From Steinernema hermaphroditum (Eukaryota > Nematoda > Chromadorea > Rhabditida > Steinernematidae): a stretch of 64,000 bases of DNA. The stretch covers positions 4,612,769-4,676,768 of the forward strand of contig CM059624.1 of the NCBI GenBank assembly GCA_030435675.1, given 5' to 3'. This document shows positions 10,801 to 23,446 of the stretch, one piece after another; position 1 is the first letter of the stretch, and each line of letters begins with the position of its first letter. Under the pieces are notes generated by a model that had not been told where the DNA came from, ran no database searches, and saw only the letters and a list, made by a program, of their open reading frames with translations. Both the position numbers and the translations under genes were made by a program.

Positions 10801-13800
10801 ATGAGATGGGTGGAGATGAGTCAGCGGTCCGTGAGAGGGCCGACTCTCTTCTGCAGCTAATCGACTTCATTTGCAAGTTTAGACTAGGATTTTGGTTTTC
10901 GCATTTGGAATTGACAATGACTCCAATTCTCAAGTAGGGAGGCAGCATTCTAGGCTTCACAGAGCTCAAAAAACACTTAAATTAGTGGGGTCTCCCGTTC
11001 TATCGCCTTTTCCAACAATGTAGCAGACCAGAGATCTGTCGTTCTTTTTGATGTGCACTTGAAATGGAAGACAGCTCCCGTGCAATGAAGGAAGATTTCA
11101 ATGGAAATTCAATTTCAGTGGGAAACATATACAAAAAGAAATAACAGTAACAATTCTGGTCTATAGTCAGTCTAAAAGAGGCCTTTTTAGACAAACTTTT
11201 AGACAACGGGAATGTCTAACCAGTCGTACCTAACCTCATTGTGAAACTTATTCACGATGTTTACGTTTTGCCTTTACGAATACGATTCATCTTCCCGAAT
11301 GGCGTCACGCTATGGACATGTATGACCTTCTTGGTCAGACGGTTTCAGTGAGATTTCGGCTTGTCGGCACAATCTTTGATCTTTGGTGAATCCATTAGTT
11401 TCAAAATGAGTGAACTATCAGTTTCCTAAAATCGTTTATTAGAGTATTACACCTACACATTTCCTTTTCACTCGTCTTTTAATGTGGATTGCAAGTGTTT
11501 ACCATATTCTTTCACCTTTCCTTTCCGTCTAAAATCTGCCATCCCTTAAGGTGAATGTGACCTCGTGAATCTCAACTTTTGAGTTACGTCATCGTTGTGA
11601 TTACTATCAGCGACCGATCGCCGAATTTGGCGCACAAACATCTGTCATCCACATCCGGCAGCTCCCTCATTCCCTTTCCTCCAATTCCAGATCCCGTCCT
11701 CAAAGTGTCGAGGTTCTACCGTACCCACCTTCCAAACTTCACAAATCACTGCCTCATGTTCTTCCGATCACCCTTCGAATTCAAATCGTCGCCGTCTTCA
11801 GCCGTTTTTTGACGCGCGGAGATATAAATTTCGGCGACGCCTCTGGGCGCGCGTTCTCACGGCGCACAAAGTCTCTTTCTTCTTGTCGCCGACGGCGCGC
11901 TGTCACCTTCGCCCTCCGACCCCTCCGGCCTCCTCTCCCCATCCGGGGTCTTTTTTTTGGCTGGCGACGCTGGGAGCAACGTCTTTTCGCGTTTTTTTAT
12001 CGCACTTCCTTTCCCAGGCGCCTCTCGAAGCGCTCCTCCCCCCGTGTTTCCCAAATTTGAATCCGTGGACATCACGTTTAATGGCCGCCGAGGCTGTTTT
12101 TCGAAATTTATGGCCGCACGAAGGCGATAGGTATGCAGCGGCTGGAAGCCGTTAACGTTTGAAAGTTTATGTGGCTTAAGTGGGTGGGCAGGGGTACTGT
12201 AATTGGGTTGTTCGCAGTGATTAATTATGCAAATAGAGGGCGCAGTTAATGAGATTTTAATGGAGCTGTTCACGGAGTCCAGTTACTGACACTCACGAAT
12301 CACTGAAGGGCTTATACCGTATGACGACAGATAGTGCAATGAGTCGATTTCCGGATCTTTTCAGATAAAACAAATTAAGGCAACTCCATTGGGCGAAAGT
12401 GTTTCCATAAACTTGGTTTTTATTGGATAAGTTTTTGACCAGGACACGTAAAAAAGTGATCTTTGAGACAATATATGAGTGATCTACAACTCAGAGATGG
12501 TGCCTGTAGCAGTGATTCCGATCGAGTCCGGACTCCTTTTCGGATTCCTCGGCATGAGAACACAGAACGCTTTTTATACATACGCAGATAACTACAAACA
12601 GACTCCATTAAACAACAAGGGCCCGTACTTAAATGTTAGCACCCACATAAAGAGGGAGGACTCTAGTATTATTATGGCCTCCATTTTTGATTCGGCGTGA
12701 TAAAAGGGGATCGCTTCACCTCTCCTCAATGTTCGGCACTTTCTCTTTCGTGGTCGCCCTCTGAAATCTTTATGCCCTGTCCTGCTTGGTATTCATCGGC
12801 GCTCCTTGATTCCTTGGCGTCTACTTTGCCTGATTCCTCATCCACCTCCGGAGTGTCGTCACCTAGGTGGGCTACGTCGGTAGGCTGAGCGCTGGAGTTT
12901 CCTCATGATACATTTTAAAGCTGTTTGGTGTTACTTTATTGAGTATTGCTTTGTGAGAAATTGTCGCAACACGGGGGATCAATTAAGGTACGGTAGCGAG
13001 ATGTTTTAAGTTGATTAATTACCATCGTGAGGTCATTAACGGATTAATGGATTTTGAGGGAGAGCGATGTTTCTACTGTCCGGTAATGTTCCTTGTGGCG
13101 ATGTCGTCTATTTTATGGGTGGTTATGCAAGAGTGAATGTATGTGCACTTTTGTAGTACTTCTTTTATAGAACCCATAAGAAAATATCGTTTTTGTTGGA
13201 GATTTTAAAGCATTTCCGTGCCATGCCTACGTGGATGTCACTAAGCAGGGAATTTCAGAAATTATTTAACTTTTGAATTGGCCCATTGGTCAGCCCCGTC
13301 TCTTTATTTTGTCCCCCCTCCCTAAACTCACCTTCCGTCATTTGCCTCACCTGGTGCTGCTAGACCGGTCAATCATAGGGCCTCCTTTAGGGTCCTAGTT
13401 GCACCTTTTGCAGCTCGTACACTTGCCTCCCTGGTCATGTAACAAGCCAGAATCATCCAAAAATAGAACACACAGGGAACCCTCTAGGTACGAGCTGAAC
13501 CTCCCCTCGGTGTTACTTCCTGGTCACATATCCAAAAGTGTCGAAAACATAAGTATAGTTCGTCGTCTATTACCAGCGCGCATCTGGAAGAACCACCGCA
13601 TTTCTTGCCACTTCATGAATATTAGCCGCAGCTTCCCCTTCCTGTTCGCCTTCGCATAAATCACTTGGTTATTCTGACCTTCCGAGCACCCCTACCGTCG
13701 CGCCTCGAGGAACGGCGTTCCAATCCCGCCATCGAGGCGCGTACTTTCCCAAAACAGAGTTGTTTGGCTGCGGCGCGGTGCCATCGCCGACTCCACGAGT

Positions 13801-15209
13801 CGAGCGGCTTCCGAAGCCACAACACACGACGACAACCTTTCGAAGAGGGTTTCAGCGCCGGACGGACGCGCTCCCAACCCCATTTGCATAAATCGCCGCC
13901 GACCTTTTGGGAAAAAACGGTTTCGGCGCGAGAAGTGAGCGATCTCGATGGAATCGTGCGCGGAATTAATTAGCGAAGAGGAGAAGTTTGGGGACTCAAA
14001 GTGCAAGAGAGGGTCATCGTGCGCTTTTTGGGAGGGAGCGAGGGAAAGGACGGGAAGTCTTCGGAAGTCAACACGTGTAACAGAGATGCCAAATCAGTGG
14101 CTCCAGCTCATTTGGAACCCAAAGGCATCTGGAGGAAAGGCATCTGCTAAGATGTGTTCATCAACCGAGGAATGGTGATCTTTGGTGATTTCGAACGCCT
14201 TTTCACCTGGGCATTTCCTTTTCACAACTTTGCGAAAAAATAGTTACTCATCGCGATTGTTTTTCTTGAGCGACACATTTGTAAAATAGCATTGGAATAC
14301 TTCAGGCGAGACCGACAGATCCTAAAAGTTACCGTGTGATCCATAGATCAAGCTGATTTTGAACGGTCCTAATGAAAGTGGTCCTAATAGTAAACGCACC
14401 GTCCTATCACAGCTCTTTTCTCTGCGACGGTTCTATAGTAGCAAAAGATCTATAGAAATCCATTAGATCTGTCACCCTGTTGACATTTGACAGCCCTTTT
14501 CATCTCTTAAGCGCCCCTCAAGCTGTCCAGGGATGGTCCGTGAAGGTAAAGATAGGAGTCCAGATGATTCTCTTTTTAACTACGGTTTACCAACAAATCT
14601 CAAACAGCTTGCCATGGCCTTCCCCTTCACAAGGCCCCTCAAAACCGCCAGGGTTCCCAACTATCTTAAAAGCAATCAGAGAAGCGATACGATCTTCCCT
14701 TACAGGATGTTTGTACGTGGGTCCATCAAAATTCCATTAAGTCGGTGAATCAGCCGATCGAGCATTGTGTCGCCGTGTAGGAGGCACCGGAGTCGCCTAC
14801 TTGGCATTTTGGGAAACGATCGGCACGTCCTGAATAAACGACCCTAATGGCGACACTTAGCCGATGTTCTGCGGAGACAGCCATTAGGAATCGCTTTTGA
14901 ATTGAATTCTCATGAAGTGTTTATAGAAGCGATCTGCAAAGTATGTGTTTTTGTTTTTTAGGGTGTTCAGGGTGTTTTTTATGAAAAATAAAAATCCAGT
15001 CATGCTTAGCATGGAGTAAAGTGACTGAATCTGCGGATTCGGCGATAAATCTGCGATTTCCGGAAAGCGGCGCATGTCTAATTGGAAGTGACGTTCTGAG
15101 AAATTCAAAAGACCAAGGTTACTTTCCAAGTGAGTTGCACGTTTCGTTGAAACCATACACCTTCGAAAACCTCGGTGAATTGACCATTAACATTCCTGAT
15201 TCCTTCTGG

Positions 15210-15405
15210 GAGTCGGGACCATTATTGTGCCGGCCAAGAACGACCGCTCACTCAACTTCGGAGAGAGCGAATGAACGACCTAACATCCCTAGAGACAGAG
15301 TGCTACTGGAGCGATGGGGTCTAGACCGTCTGGGTAGCTCATTGCGAACGTGTCTGATCAGTAAACCGGTCGAGATCGGTTCAATGCCGGTCTTAGCCCT
15401 CGATT
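15210..15405. repeat. Dispersed repeat copy related to sequence at ~61.66-61.80 kb
   Basis: The stretch GAGACAGAGTGCTACTGGAG followed by a TCTAGAC...GATC...AAACCG series matches, with scattered differences, a stretch in the first intron of cluster gene E (GAGACACAGTGCTACTAGAG...TCTAGAC...GATCTGAAACCG). The ends were not defined. Confidence 0.4.
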
Positions 15406-16779
15406 TTGTCTTCTGACCGCTGCTCAGCGATCACTCAATGTGTACTGCCCCATGTCGACAAAAAAACACACACATCGCTATGTTTCCAGAAAAGACTCTT
15501 TGCTTCTTCCGGATTACTGTGTGGAAAACTTTTCATTCACGGCGTTTTCGAGTGTCTCAGTGCTCTGTAGCTATTCGAATTGCAGAAGTAGCGTAGTTTA
15601 ATTGGTTCGAATGATAGAACTGATGCGCACAAGGAGGGATACTTATGACTAAAACACAACAATGGACCTCTGGCTCCCATACAATAGTAATTGGATCCAA
15701 ATTCGAACTGTAAACATCACAATCATGATGACCACTCAGAGTGTTTTACTTTCGATCACTTACTCCCTAAACGACTTTTCACATCTATCGTCCCCTCCCA
15801 TCGCCTCCTGAACCCAACGAACCCGTTTTTCTGTTTTCGAATTCCGTGTTTTCATCAAACCGCCTTCCACTTCTTGCAATCTCCCCTCACATGACCCTCG
15901 AGCTCTGTTTTGAGCAGCTTCCAACTTAGAATTCCCGTCACGAGTGGCGCTGTTTTCGTGCGCAAACCGAACAGTTTTCCAACCTGTCCTACCGTTCCCC
16001 AGAATCGCCGCGCTGTAAAGGAGTACGGTAGCGTCTGGCTTTAAACTTTGAAACCTGTTCCGCGAGCGCTGTTTTCGAGTCTTTTCTGCAAGTCAAACAG
16101 GCAATGAAGCGGCGTTGTTTTGAGTATCGCAGAGGAGACGAAGTGGAAGGAGTGGTGCGGGGAGAGGCGACGGAAGAAGGTGATTTATGGAGGCGAAGAT
16201 CTGGGTTATGACACAAAAGCTGTGCAAGTGACAGAAAGTAGTAAGCAATGTGATCTTTCATGGCTAGCTTTGCAGGCCTCAAGCTTTGATCTAATATGGA
16301 CAACAATTCTAATTAACAAGCATGTGTTCTTAGAGCATCCTACTTGCACAGATTGTCATCGAAACATTACAGACGTCAGAATTTTAAATTTTAGGGTCTC
16401 AATTGCTCCAGTCGTGTTTTATCAAAACTCTGTGTACTAAACACTTTCGGATATCATTTCTGATTTCATTTAAGCCCACTTGGAACGGAAGAAGAGTGTA
16501 TTTCACTTTTCTTGAATCAAAATGCGAACGAAGACTTAAGAAGAATGCTTCAAGCTTGAGTATATTAGAATCGTTCCCACAATTCCTCCACCGATGACAA
16601 ATTGGCCACTTTAAGTGTATTATTCCGTGGGCATAGATGTAAAACCCAAGAAAAACAGTCACTGACTCACGCCACAGAGAGTTAGAGGTCAAGAGCAAGC
16701 TTTGTGGTTGCTATCTACCCTCATCCGTTCTGCAACTTTGCCATCGCCGTTGTTCTTTTGAAGATCGCCGGTTCTATAG

Positions 16780-17065
16780 ATTCCAAACGAGACATTGGAT
16801 CAGACAGCGACGTATGCTTTTGTTTCAGAGATGTCAGCATCATTGCATGGAGGACTTCTAGGCCTTATAGTTCTGAACAATTCTGTTCCTAAAAAGCCAG
16901 TGGAGATAGCTTTGCTGTAAGTAAACGTATTCTGACTGCCGCCAAAGCCACTGAATTTTTTTCATACGCAAAAGTCGTAAAAATGCTTAAAGAATGTCTG
17001 TGAATGAAACACAAATCAGACGCCACTGTCTGATCCAATGTCTGGATCGCAATCTAAGGAGATAC
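16780..17065. repeat. Imperfect inverted repeat (foldback)
   Basis: The left segment contains GACATTGGATCAGACAG followed by a C/A-variable block and TTTGTTTCA. Its reverse complement is found at about 17000-17045 (CTGTCTGATCCAATGTC). Short direct repeats (TATTCTGACTGCC) at about 16930 and 17095 flank or overlap the right side. It may be a small foldback transposon remnant. Confidence 0.45.
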
Positions 17066-20000
17066 AAACGTAATGTCCGACTACTCCTTTCCGTATTCTG
17101 ACTGCCTTCAAAACCACAGAATCCCCTGCACCTTCTCTGCTTTCCAACCTTAGAGTAAAGGAGTAGAATTACAACGTTGAACAGATCCAAATTGTTATGG
17201 ATATGTTAATCTGTGTAGTTTCCACATCGTCTAAATGGACTATCTTCAGTCAGTTACTTTTTGCTGCATTTTCTACCCTGGAACCTCAGTCGCCTGCACC
17301 CATTCACCCACTTCTCCGCTTTCCAACCTGAACTCGTCGCGCTTCTTGTATTCTCGCATCTCCGCACAAAGGACGTCGCCCCGTTCGCTGAGTCACAAAC
17401 ACAAATCGGTAAACCCTTGGCGAGCCTCATTAGCATATGCCACTCTTTGGCGCGCCGGGTTACGGTAGCGTCGCAGCGTCGGGGAGGGGCGGCCCCGGGC
17501 GGCCCGCCTTCGCCGAACCGTCGGCGGATGGCCCCCAGAAGTCCAAATTCGGTGTGTTCTCCGGCGGCGGTGGCGACCTTGTTTTCACAACAAACAGTTC
17601 CAGTCGCCGGGATTCTGGTTTTCCGGCGACACTTAAGGCTGCAGACAACAAAGCGGGGTGGAACAACGCGTGCGCGCGCGTTCCAAAACAACAACAGCCT
17701 GCCTTCTTGTCGCGCCAGGACGACCTCTCGTGACTTCGCGGCGCCCGAGGCGACGTCGCCGACTTCTCGGAAACGCGCTCTTCTTATTGTTGTAAGAGGC
17801 GACCTTGCGACGCACTGAAAGTGCATTCACGAAGACCAAAACTCGTTTCCAAACCGTTCGCTCCGCGCGCGACTCGAGCCGTCGCCACTGCGCTGAATTC
17901 GAGGAGTTTTTCTTTTTTCCGCTGCCGAGTTGGTCACCGCCGGCGGGTTTACCGTTCGCGAAATGCACTTTAAGGGCGCAGACGCTTTGTTGATTGATTC
18001 CTATTTTAGCGATTTATGAATCTGAATTTGAAGCGGCGGATATGCGCCGCCGCCGCTCGGTCCCCGCGTTCCCGAGAAGCAAAACGAACCTGATTTGCCC
18101 GAGTTCCGCGATTCGTTCTGATTTTTCCAGGCGTCAACATTTTTGCGGTTTAAAAAATCGTTCTTCACGGAAGACCCCTCGAATGAGCGTACCTACTGGG
18201 ATGGACAATCCTGTTAAGAGCTGACTCAGGAAAGGGAATACAAACCTTTTTTGGCCGAATGAACTCGTGACCCTTTCGTGAAAAGTGCATTCCATGTGGA
18301 ACGTTGCAGCCGTTTTGCATCTGTGTACTATTCCTTGGGTGAATTGCGAGACGATGACAGCTTTCGCGTGTCGTAGCGTCTCGTTTATTTCTGATTATTT
18401 CTAGCGAGATTCTTAATTTTGTGGTCCAGACTTTTATATCACTTAATACAGTCGTTCTTTTTTGTGTTTTTGAAGGATCCGTTTGATGAATGTTTGTGTT
18501 TTTAAGTGAGGTGAATCCATTCCTTCCAACCACGTACTTACCATCTTGTCCGTGTCAATGAGTCCTTCTTTCGAATAGGGAATTCCAGAGTCTCTTCATT
18601 GTTTTACGAACTCTATGTGATGTGATGAGTGATTCTGGATCGCGTCTTGATGACGTAGGGATGACGACTGCTGCTAAATGTGAATTAATTGAGAGATGAG
18701 TAATGTTGAGGTGAGCTGCGGGGTTAGATTCTAGAGTACAACACCCAGATTCTTGGTTGTACATTTGTTGTCTTTTTTGTGCAGGAGTCAGTTAAAGTAC
18801 CACTTAGGCTAGCATCCCTAGGAAGCTTGTGAAAATTCTAGAATCGTCCGCATCGTCGTCCGCTTGTAGGACAAAGTATTTTATATGTTTTTGTCGGATA
18901 GGCAAGATCGGTATGGAACGAACTTTTTCCCCGTCCATTCTTCATTGAGATATTTCCCCTTTCTGAGGCTGCCTTCGCAGTTGCTGTTTTCACTCTAGGG
19001 AGTATTTCTGGTGAGCCGAGCTCTAATCACCGAAAACGTGATAGATTCCGGTTCCACCGTAGTCTTTCTAAAAATGGGGTCGCCAGACGGACGTTTCAAA
19101 GAAAGTGTCTCTATTTTTCGAGTGTTTGCAGTCACCAACTACGAGTAGAATTTCTCGGAACTCCTTTACCTTTATCCCAACGAACGCAGCATTTCCGCTC
19201 CACCCACAGCTCCTACGGTCTCTCTGGCGCCTGTCGAGCCTTTTTTCTCATCGGCGACACTCAAAAACTTCCGCAAAACAAAATGTTCCTTCGAAATTAC
19301 AAACGCCAATTACCACTTCTGGACCCTTTCGAGAATGTTGTCACTTCCGGGCTTCCCACAAAGGAACACACTCCACGAGAAGCGCCGCTTTATCTCCGCG
19401 AAATCTCGTCCGCAGACGCGCCGGCGCGAATCAAGAAATCAAGCGAACGGTCTTCTGGAGTGCTTCTCCGCAGCCACAACATTACAATTCACAGAAACGC
19501 GCGCGCCGTGCTTTGGCTGCGCGGCGCCGTCGGCGCTTCGCTGAATCGCCGAGCCGCCACAGACACGTACTTTGCCCGAATCGCTTCCTGGTCCAGCGCG
19601 GTATACCGTAGTCTTAAGGGAATTTTTGGATTCTTTGGGGTAACTAGGAAAAGAAGAGTAGAGAAAGTTCTTTTTTACATTATGTTTAATCACAACTGCC
19701 ATCCTGATTATTTGAGGTGTGAACTGGCTTCATTTTAGACATGAAGATGTATACCTGACTTTCCACTGTCATATTCGAAGTTTGTAAGGCCAGCTCGTAC
19801 TTAGCCCTGAATAGGTTAAATTATGAGTCCGTAGTCAGTGGACTACGTCAGATTCGAGCACCTCATTCGATCTCAAGGTACTCGCAAAGGTGCTCGAACG
19901 CCACATTAAATTGTGATTCTTAATTCCTCACCTTAGACGCCCAAATTTAAAGTGTCAACGTGCTGTTACCAACGTATTTGATAGAAAATAGCCTGGCCGT

Positions 20001-21931
20001 GGGTTAGAACTGAGGAAATTTGAGTTTTTTTTTTTTTGAGAGACCGATTTCGAACCTCGAAATTTCAAGATTTGGCGGAGATTGAGTCTCGAGTTTCAAA
20101 TATTTTGACTAAAGATCGGAGAGGCTGGGTCTCGCACAGAAATGTATAGACATTTGTCGTCGGAGATGTCGTCATCGCCACCAAAACCGACTGGGAACGT
20201 TCCAGGTAACGTATGGCAGAAAATGCTTCGGTTTGTTTAAAGGTATTCTGGTTCAAAAACCAACATTCTTCGAGACCGAGACCGAAAGTCGGCGACATTT
20301 CAAGACCATCATTCCTGTGGATCTTCCGAGTGAATGATGACACTTTTGTTTTCAACAATTCTCTGCTGTGGTCTCCTGTCGCGATGTTTTCCGTTCGAAA
20401 GAGAAGCGGCCATTCTTTTCGTTGATCAAGTACCGTAATCTAAGAGAATTCAGTCATTTCCGAGAATATTTTCAGTTCGAAACTGTGTGTTTTATGATCC
20501 ACTACATTATCGGCAAAGAAATAGGTTCAGATCAGAGTGGTTTCGGAATTTCGGAGACGGTTCCTGATCAGATAACGACGGCAAAAGTGCATCTCTCGGA
20601 GTCCCCGAGTGACCCCGATGCGTATCGGTTTTGCTTAACTCTTCTCTCGCGTTGAACCGTTCTTGTCCGTTTGTCTGTGCTGTCGAAAAAAGCGTAAACT
20701 TTATGATTTTTTGTTCGTCGGCTCCAAAAATCATAAAATCGCCGTAAAGAAGCGTTTAGGCGCGAAACGTTTTTTGAGATTTGTGGGAAGGTCGTAAAGA
20801 TGAGAAATGCCGGAAAGGGCATTTTCGGGTTACCTCCGTTTTCAAGGCTAGAGAGGAGTATTCGAGAACTGGAGGTGCCTTCACAGGAAATGTGCTCTGC
20901 GGACAGTCTTATTTGGTGGCCCTCTGCGTCTGATGTTTGAAAACGACCAGTCGATAGGCTGTGAAAATGAGTCCTCTTTTGAGAGAGTCTAGATTTGAGT
21001 GGTTCCATTTGTAGCCTCCTGAATGGCTGAATATCGGCGAACAAGACATCCCACAAAATGACCATTTTTTTACTTTAAGAAATCGCTATTTTACTTCTAA
21101 ATTCAACTTACACTCAACTTGCGGCATACAGAATCATCGACCTGATAATATAAGACTAAAGATTTTCACATTGCCTATCATTACACGTTCATGGCACTGG
21201 TTAGGTCGTCAGAGATCTCACAAATCTCTGAAATATTCTGACCTAAAACTCCCCTCTGTTTTCTACGACCCGCCAGCCATGTCCCACCAACTTCCTTCTC
21301 TACTTCGCGTTCCGTAAACATCAAAAAACGATTTCTCAAACTAGCCACTACCGTACCATGAGCGTTGTCGTGCGCGCGCCCACTCTTCGACCCCGGGCTC
21401 CTTCCGTGACTTCTTCTTCTTCTCTCTGTTCCGTGGTCCCAACGCTTCGAGCGCCGCACCGACCAACGGTTAACGTCTTCGCTATTTCCAGCTGTTTTTC
21501 TCGTTTCGCGCGGCCGAGTTAGCGAGTAACCGACGACGAAGACGAAGACGGCAACCAGTTCCAGCACCGAATCGCATAATTTCGATCGCCGTCGCGCGTA
21601 TGCACCTTTGTGAGCCGACGGAACCTCGCGTCATCGCATAGAAGTTGCCGAATTTGCGAAATTTACTCACCACTGCCAGGTAAGGGAGGGGAGGGATGGG
21701 CTGAGGGGCATCGTTAGTGCAGGAAACACAGACATCTAAGAACGTCCACATCACAGATCGCCAATAGCAAAGGCACTTTCGCACCGAGGTAACAGGTAGA
21801 GCTCTCCCTTGGTGGTCTCTCTTAGTCTCAAATTCAATGTTAAATAAACCTTCACCGCTGGGGGAAAATTATCGCTTATATCTGAATGTGACAGTAATAA
21901 GATCATTTAACTGAAAAATAGGGAAGCTGTA

Positions 21932-22138
21932 CAGGGTAACGGACAAGTTTTGTATTACATGGTGGCCCGAAAAGGGCATCTATAAAGAAGTCTGAAAAGT
22001 CATTTCCCTGAATATCCCAAGGTGAGACTGGAAATGAAAACAGAGGCGAAAAATGAAAGAAACTGACCGGTCTCACCAGTCTGAATCCCTTTAATGGCTT
22101 TCCACACTTCTGTCTAGGTTCCATTTTTGGCCAACCTT
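21932..22138. repeat. MITE-like element
   Basis: It starts CAGGGTAAC, contains GGCCCGAAAAGGGCAT, and ends with GGCCAACC. It shares the internal blocks AGTCATTTCC and AAAGAAAC(T/C)GACCGGTCTC with the copy at 24.46-24.74 kb, and terminal GGCC...AAAAGGGCAT sequence with the copy at 62.68 kb. Confidence 0.5.
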
Positions 22139-23446
22139 TACTTCGAGCAGAGCCGAAGTTGAACCAGTCCCATTATGGTTGTCTCTTTTGCAAGCAGTCT
22201 ATGCGATCTGCCCCAGCAATTTAGACGTCTGGCATGATCGGATTTGTCTGTTTGATCTGCATTCCAGACATCTAATGTGATCGGATCGGTCGTTTACAGA
22301 CATCCAAAGAAGAAAAGTGAGACCGCTCGCCCTGTAGATCGTCTATAAAACACACTTTTTGTTGTTGCCTGTAGTTGACTGACCCTTCACTTTTGGGTAG
22401 ACGTATGGCGAAGATGACTTCTATTGACAAGGATTGAGACAATAAGGTTGCCTCTTCTGAATACTTCTGTCTTTTATGAATCTTTACTTGTTATGAGACA
22501 AATTTTCAGCCACTAAGACTATGATGTAATGTTTTATGAATACTCAAGCTCTCTGGCTACAGCTTTGTTTATCCATCACACTGTTTTCCAAATACGCTGT
22601 CAAAAAGGACATGTCAAGCCGTGTTATGGACTTGAGCTTCCTGGTCAGGCTCTGAGCCCAGTGTACTACGAACGGTGCACCATTGGTTGTCACACCCCAT
22701 CCACTTCGCCATCTTTCGAACCAGCAACCTGGACCCATGCAATACAAAGGAAGGTGCCATTCTTCATATCAGTCTTCTTTCCAAAAGCGAGAAGTGGAAA
22801 ACTTCCCAAAAAATCTGCACTATTCTCAGTAGAAACATCTCTATCAAATACTTCAACAATGAACCCCAGAAGTGATAAACAAGAAGAGCGACTTCTATTT
22901 TTGGAGCGAACGTTGTAGTGGGGGCAGATTAAGGATCCCCTGGGAATGCCTATGTCATAGGTGCGGTTCGCAACATGGGAACCGTGACCACGACAGAACC
23001 ATTAATAGGATACGCTCTATTTTTGATGTATTTACGTCGGCAACCTTTCGACTTTTTGTTTTTCGGTGAGAGTCATGCGCTTTATATACTGCTGCAGATT
23101 ATGTGAAGCGGGTGACGATGGGAAAGGAGAAAACACAAAGATAGAAACTGTACTTTGCAGATGAAGACACTCGAAGAAGCCAACTTGGAGGGTCTAAGAA
23201 GGAGTAAAGAAGGTGGCAGATGAGAGGGTGATACAAAAGTGGGCATTGAGACGGAGTTGGCGATGAAAGGGTCCTTCATAATTAGACAGCCACTATCTTC
23301 TTAACCCCTGTGATATAATCATCCATGTGGCACCCCTCTAATCGGAGACACCTAGGTCTCTTTGGGAGTCTCTTTGGCACAGGTCTATCGACATTGACCA
23401 CACTTTCCATTTCAGCTCCAGCGCCCTGCCACCTCCTTCTCCAGCC

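Larger units (their letters stand above)
7830..23400. other. Gene-poor 15.6-kb region upstream of the BTB zinc-finger gene
   Basis: No open frame here has a recognisable domain, signal peptide or coherent splicing. The sequence is not uniform: AT-rich stretches alternate with GC-rich islands at about 11.8-12.15, 13.68-14.05, 17.3-18.1, 19.1-19.6 and 21.2-21.65 kb. Octamer-like sites occur at about 12225 (ATTATGCAAAT) and 13881 (CATTTGCATAAAT). The next gene downstream encodes a transcription factor, so some of this may be its regulatory DNA. That is an inference from position and composition only. Confidence 0.4.
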
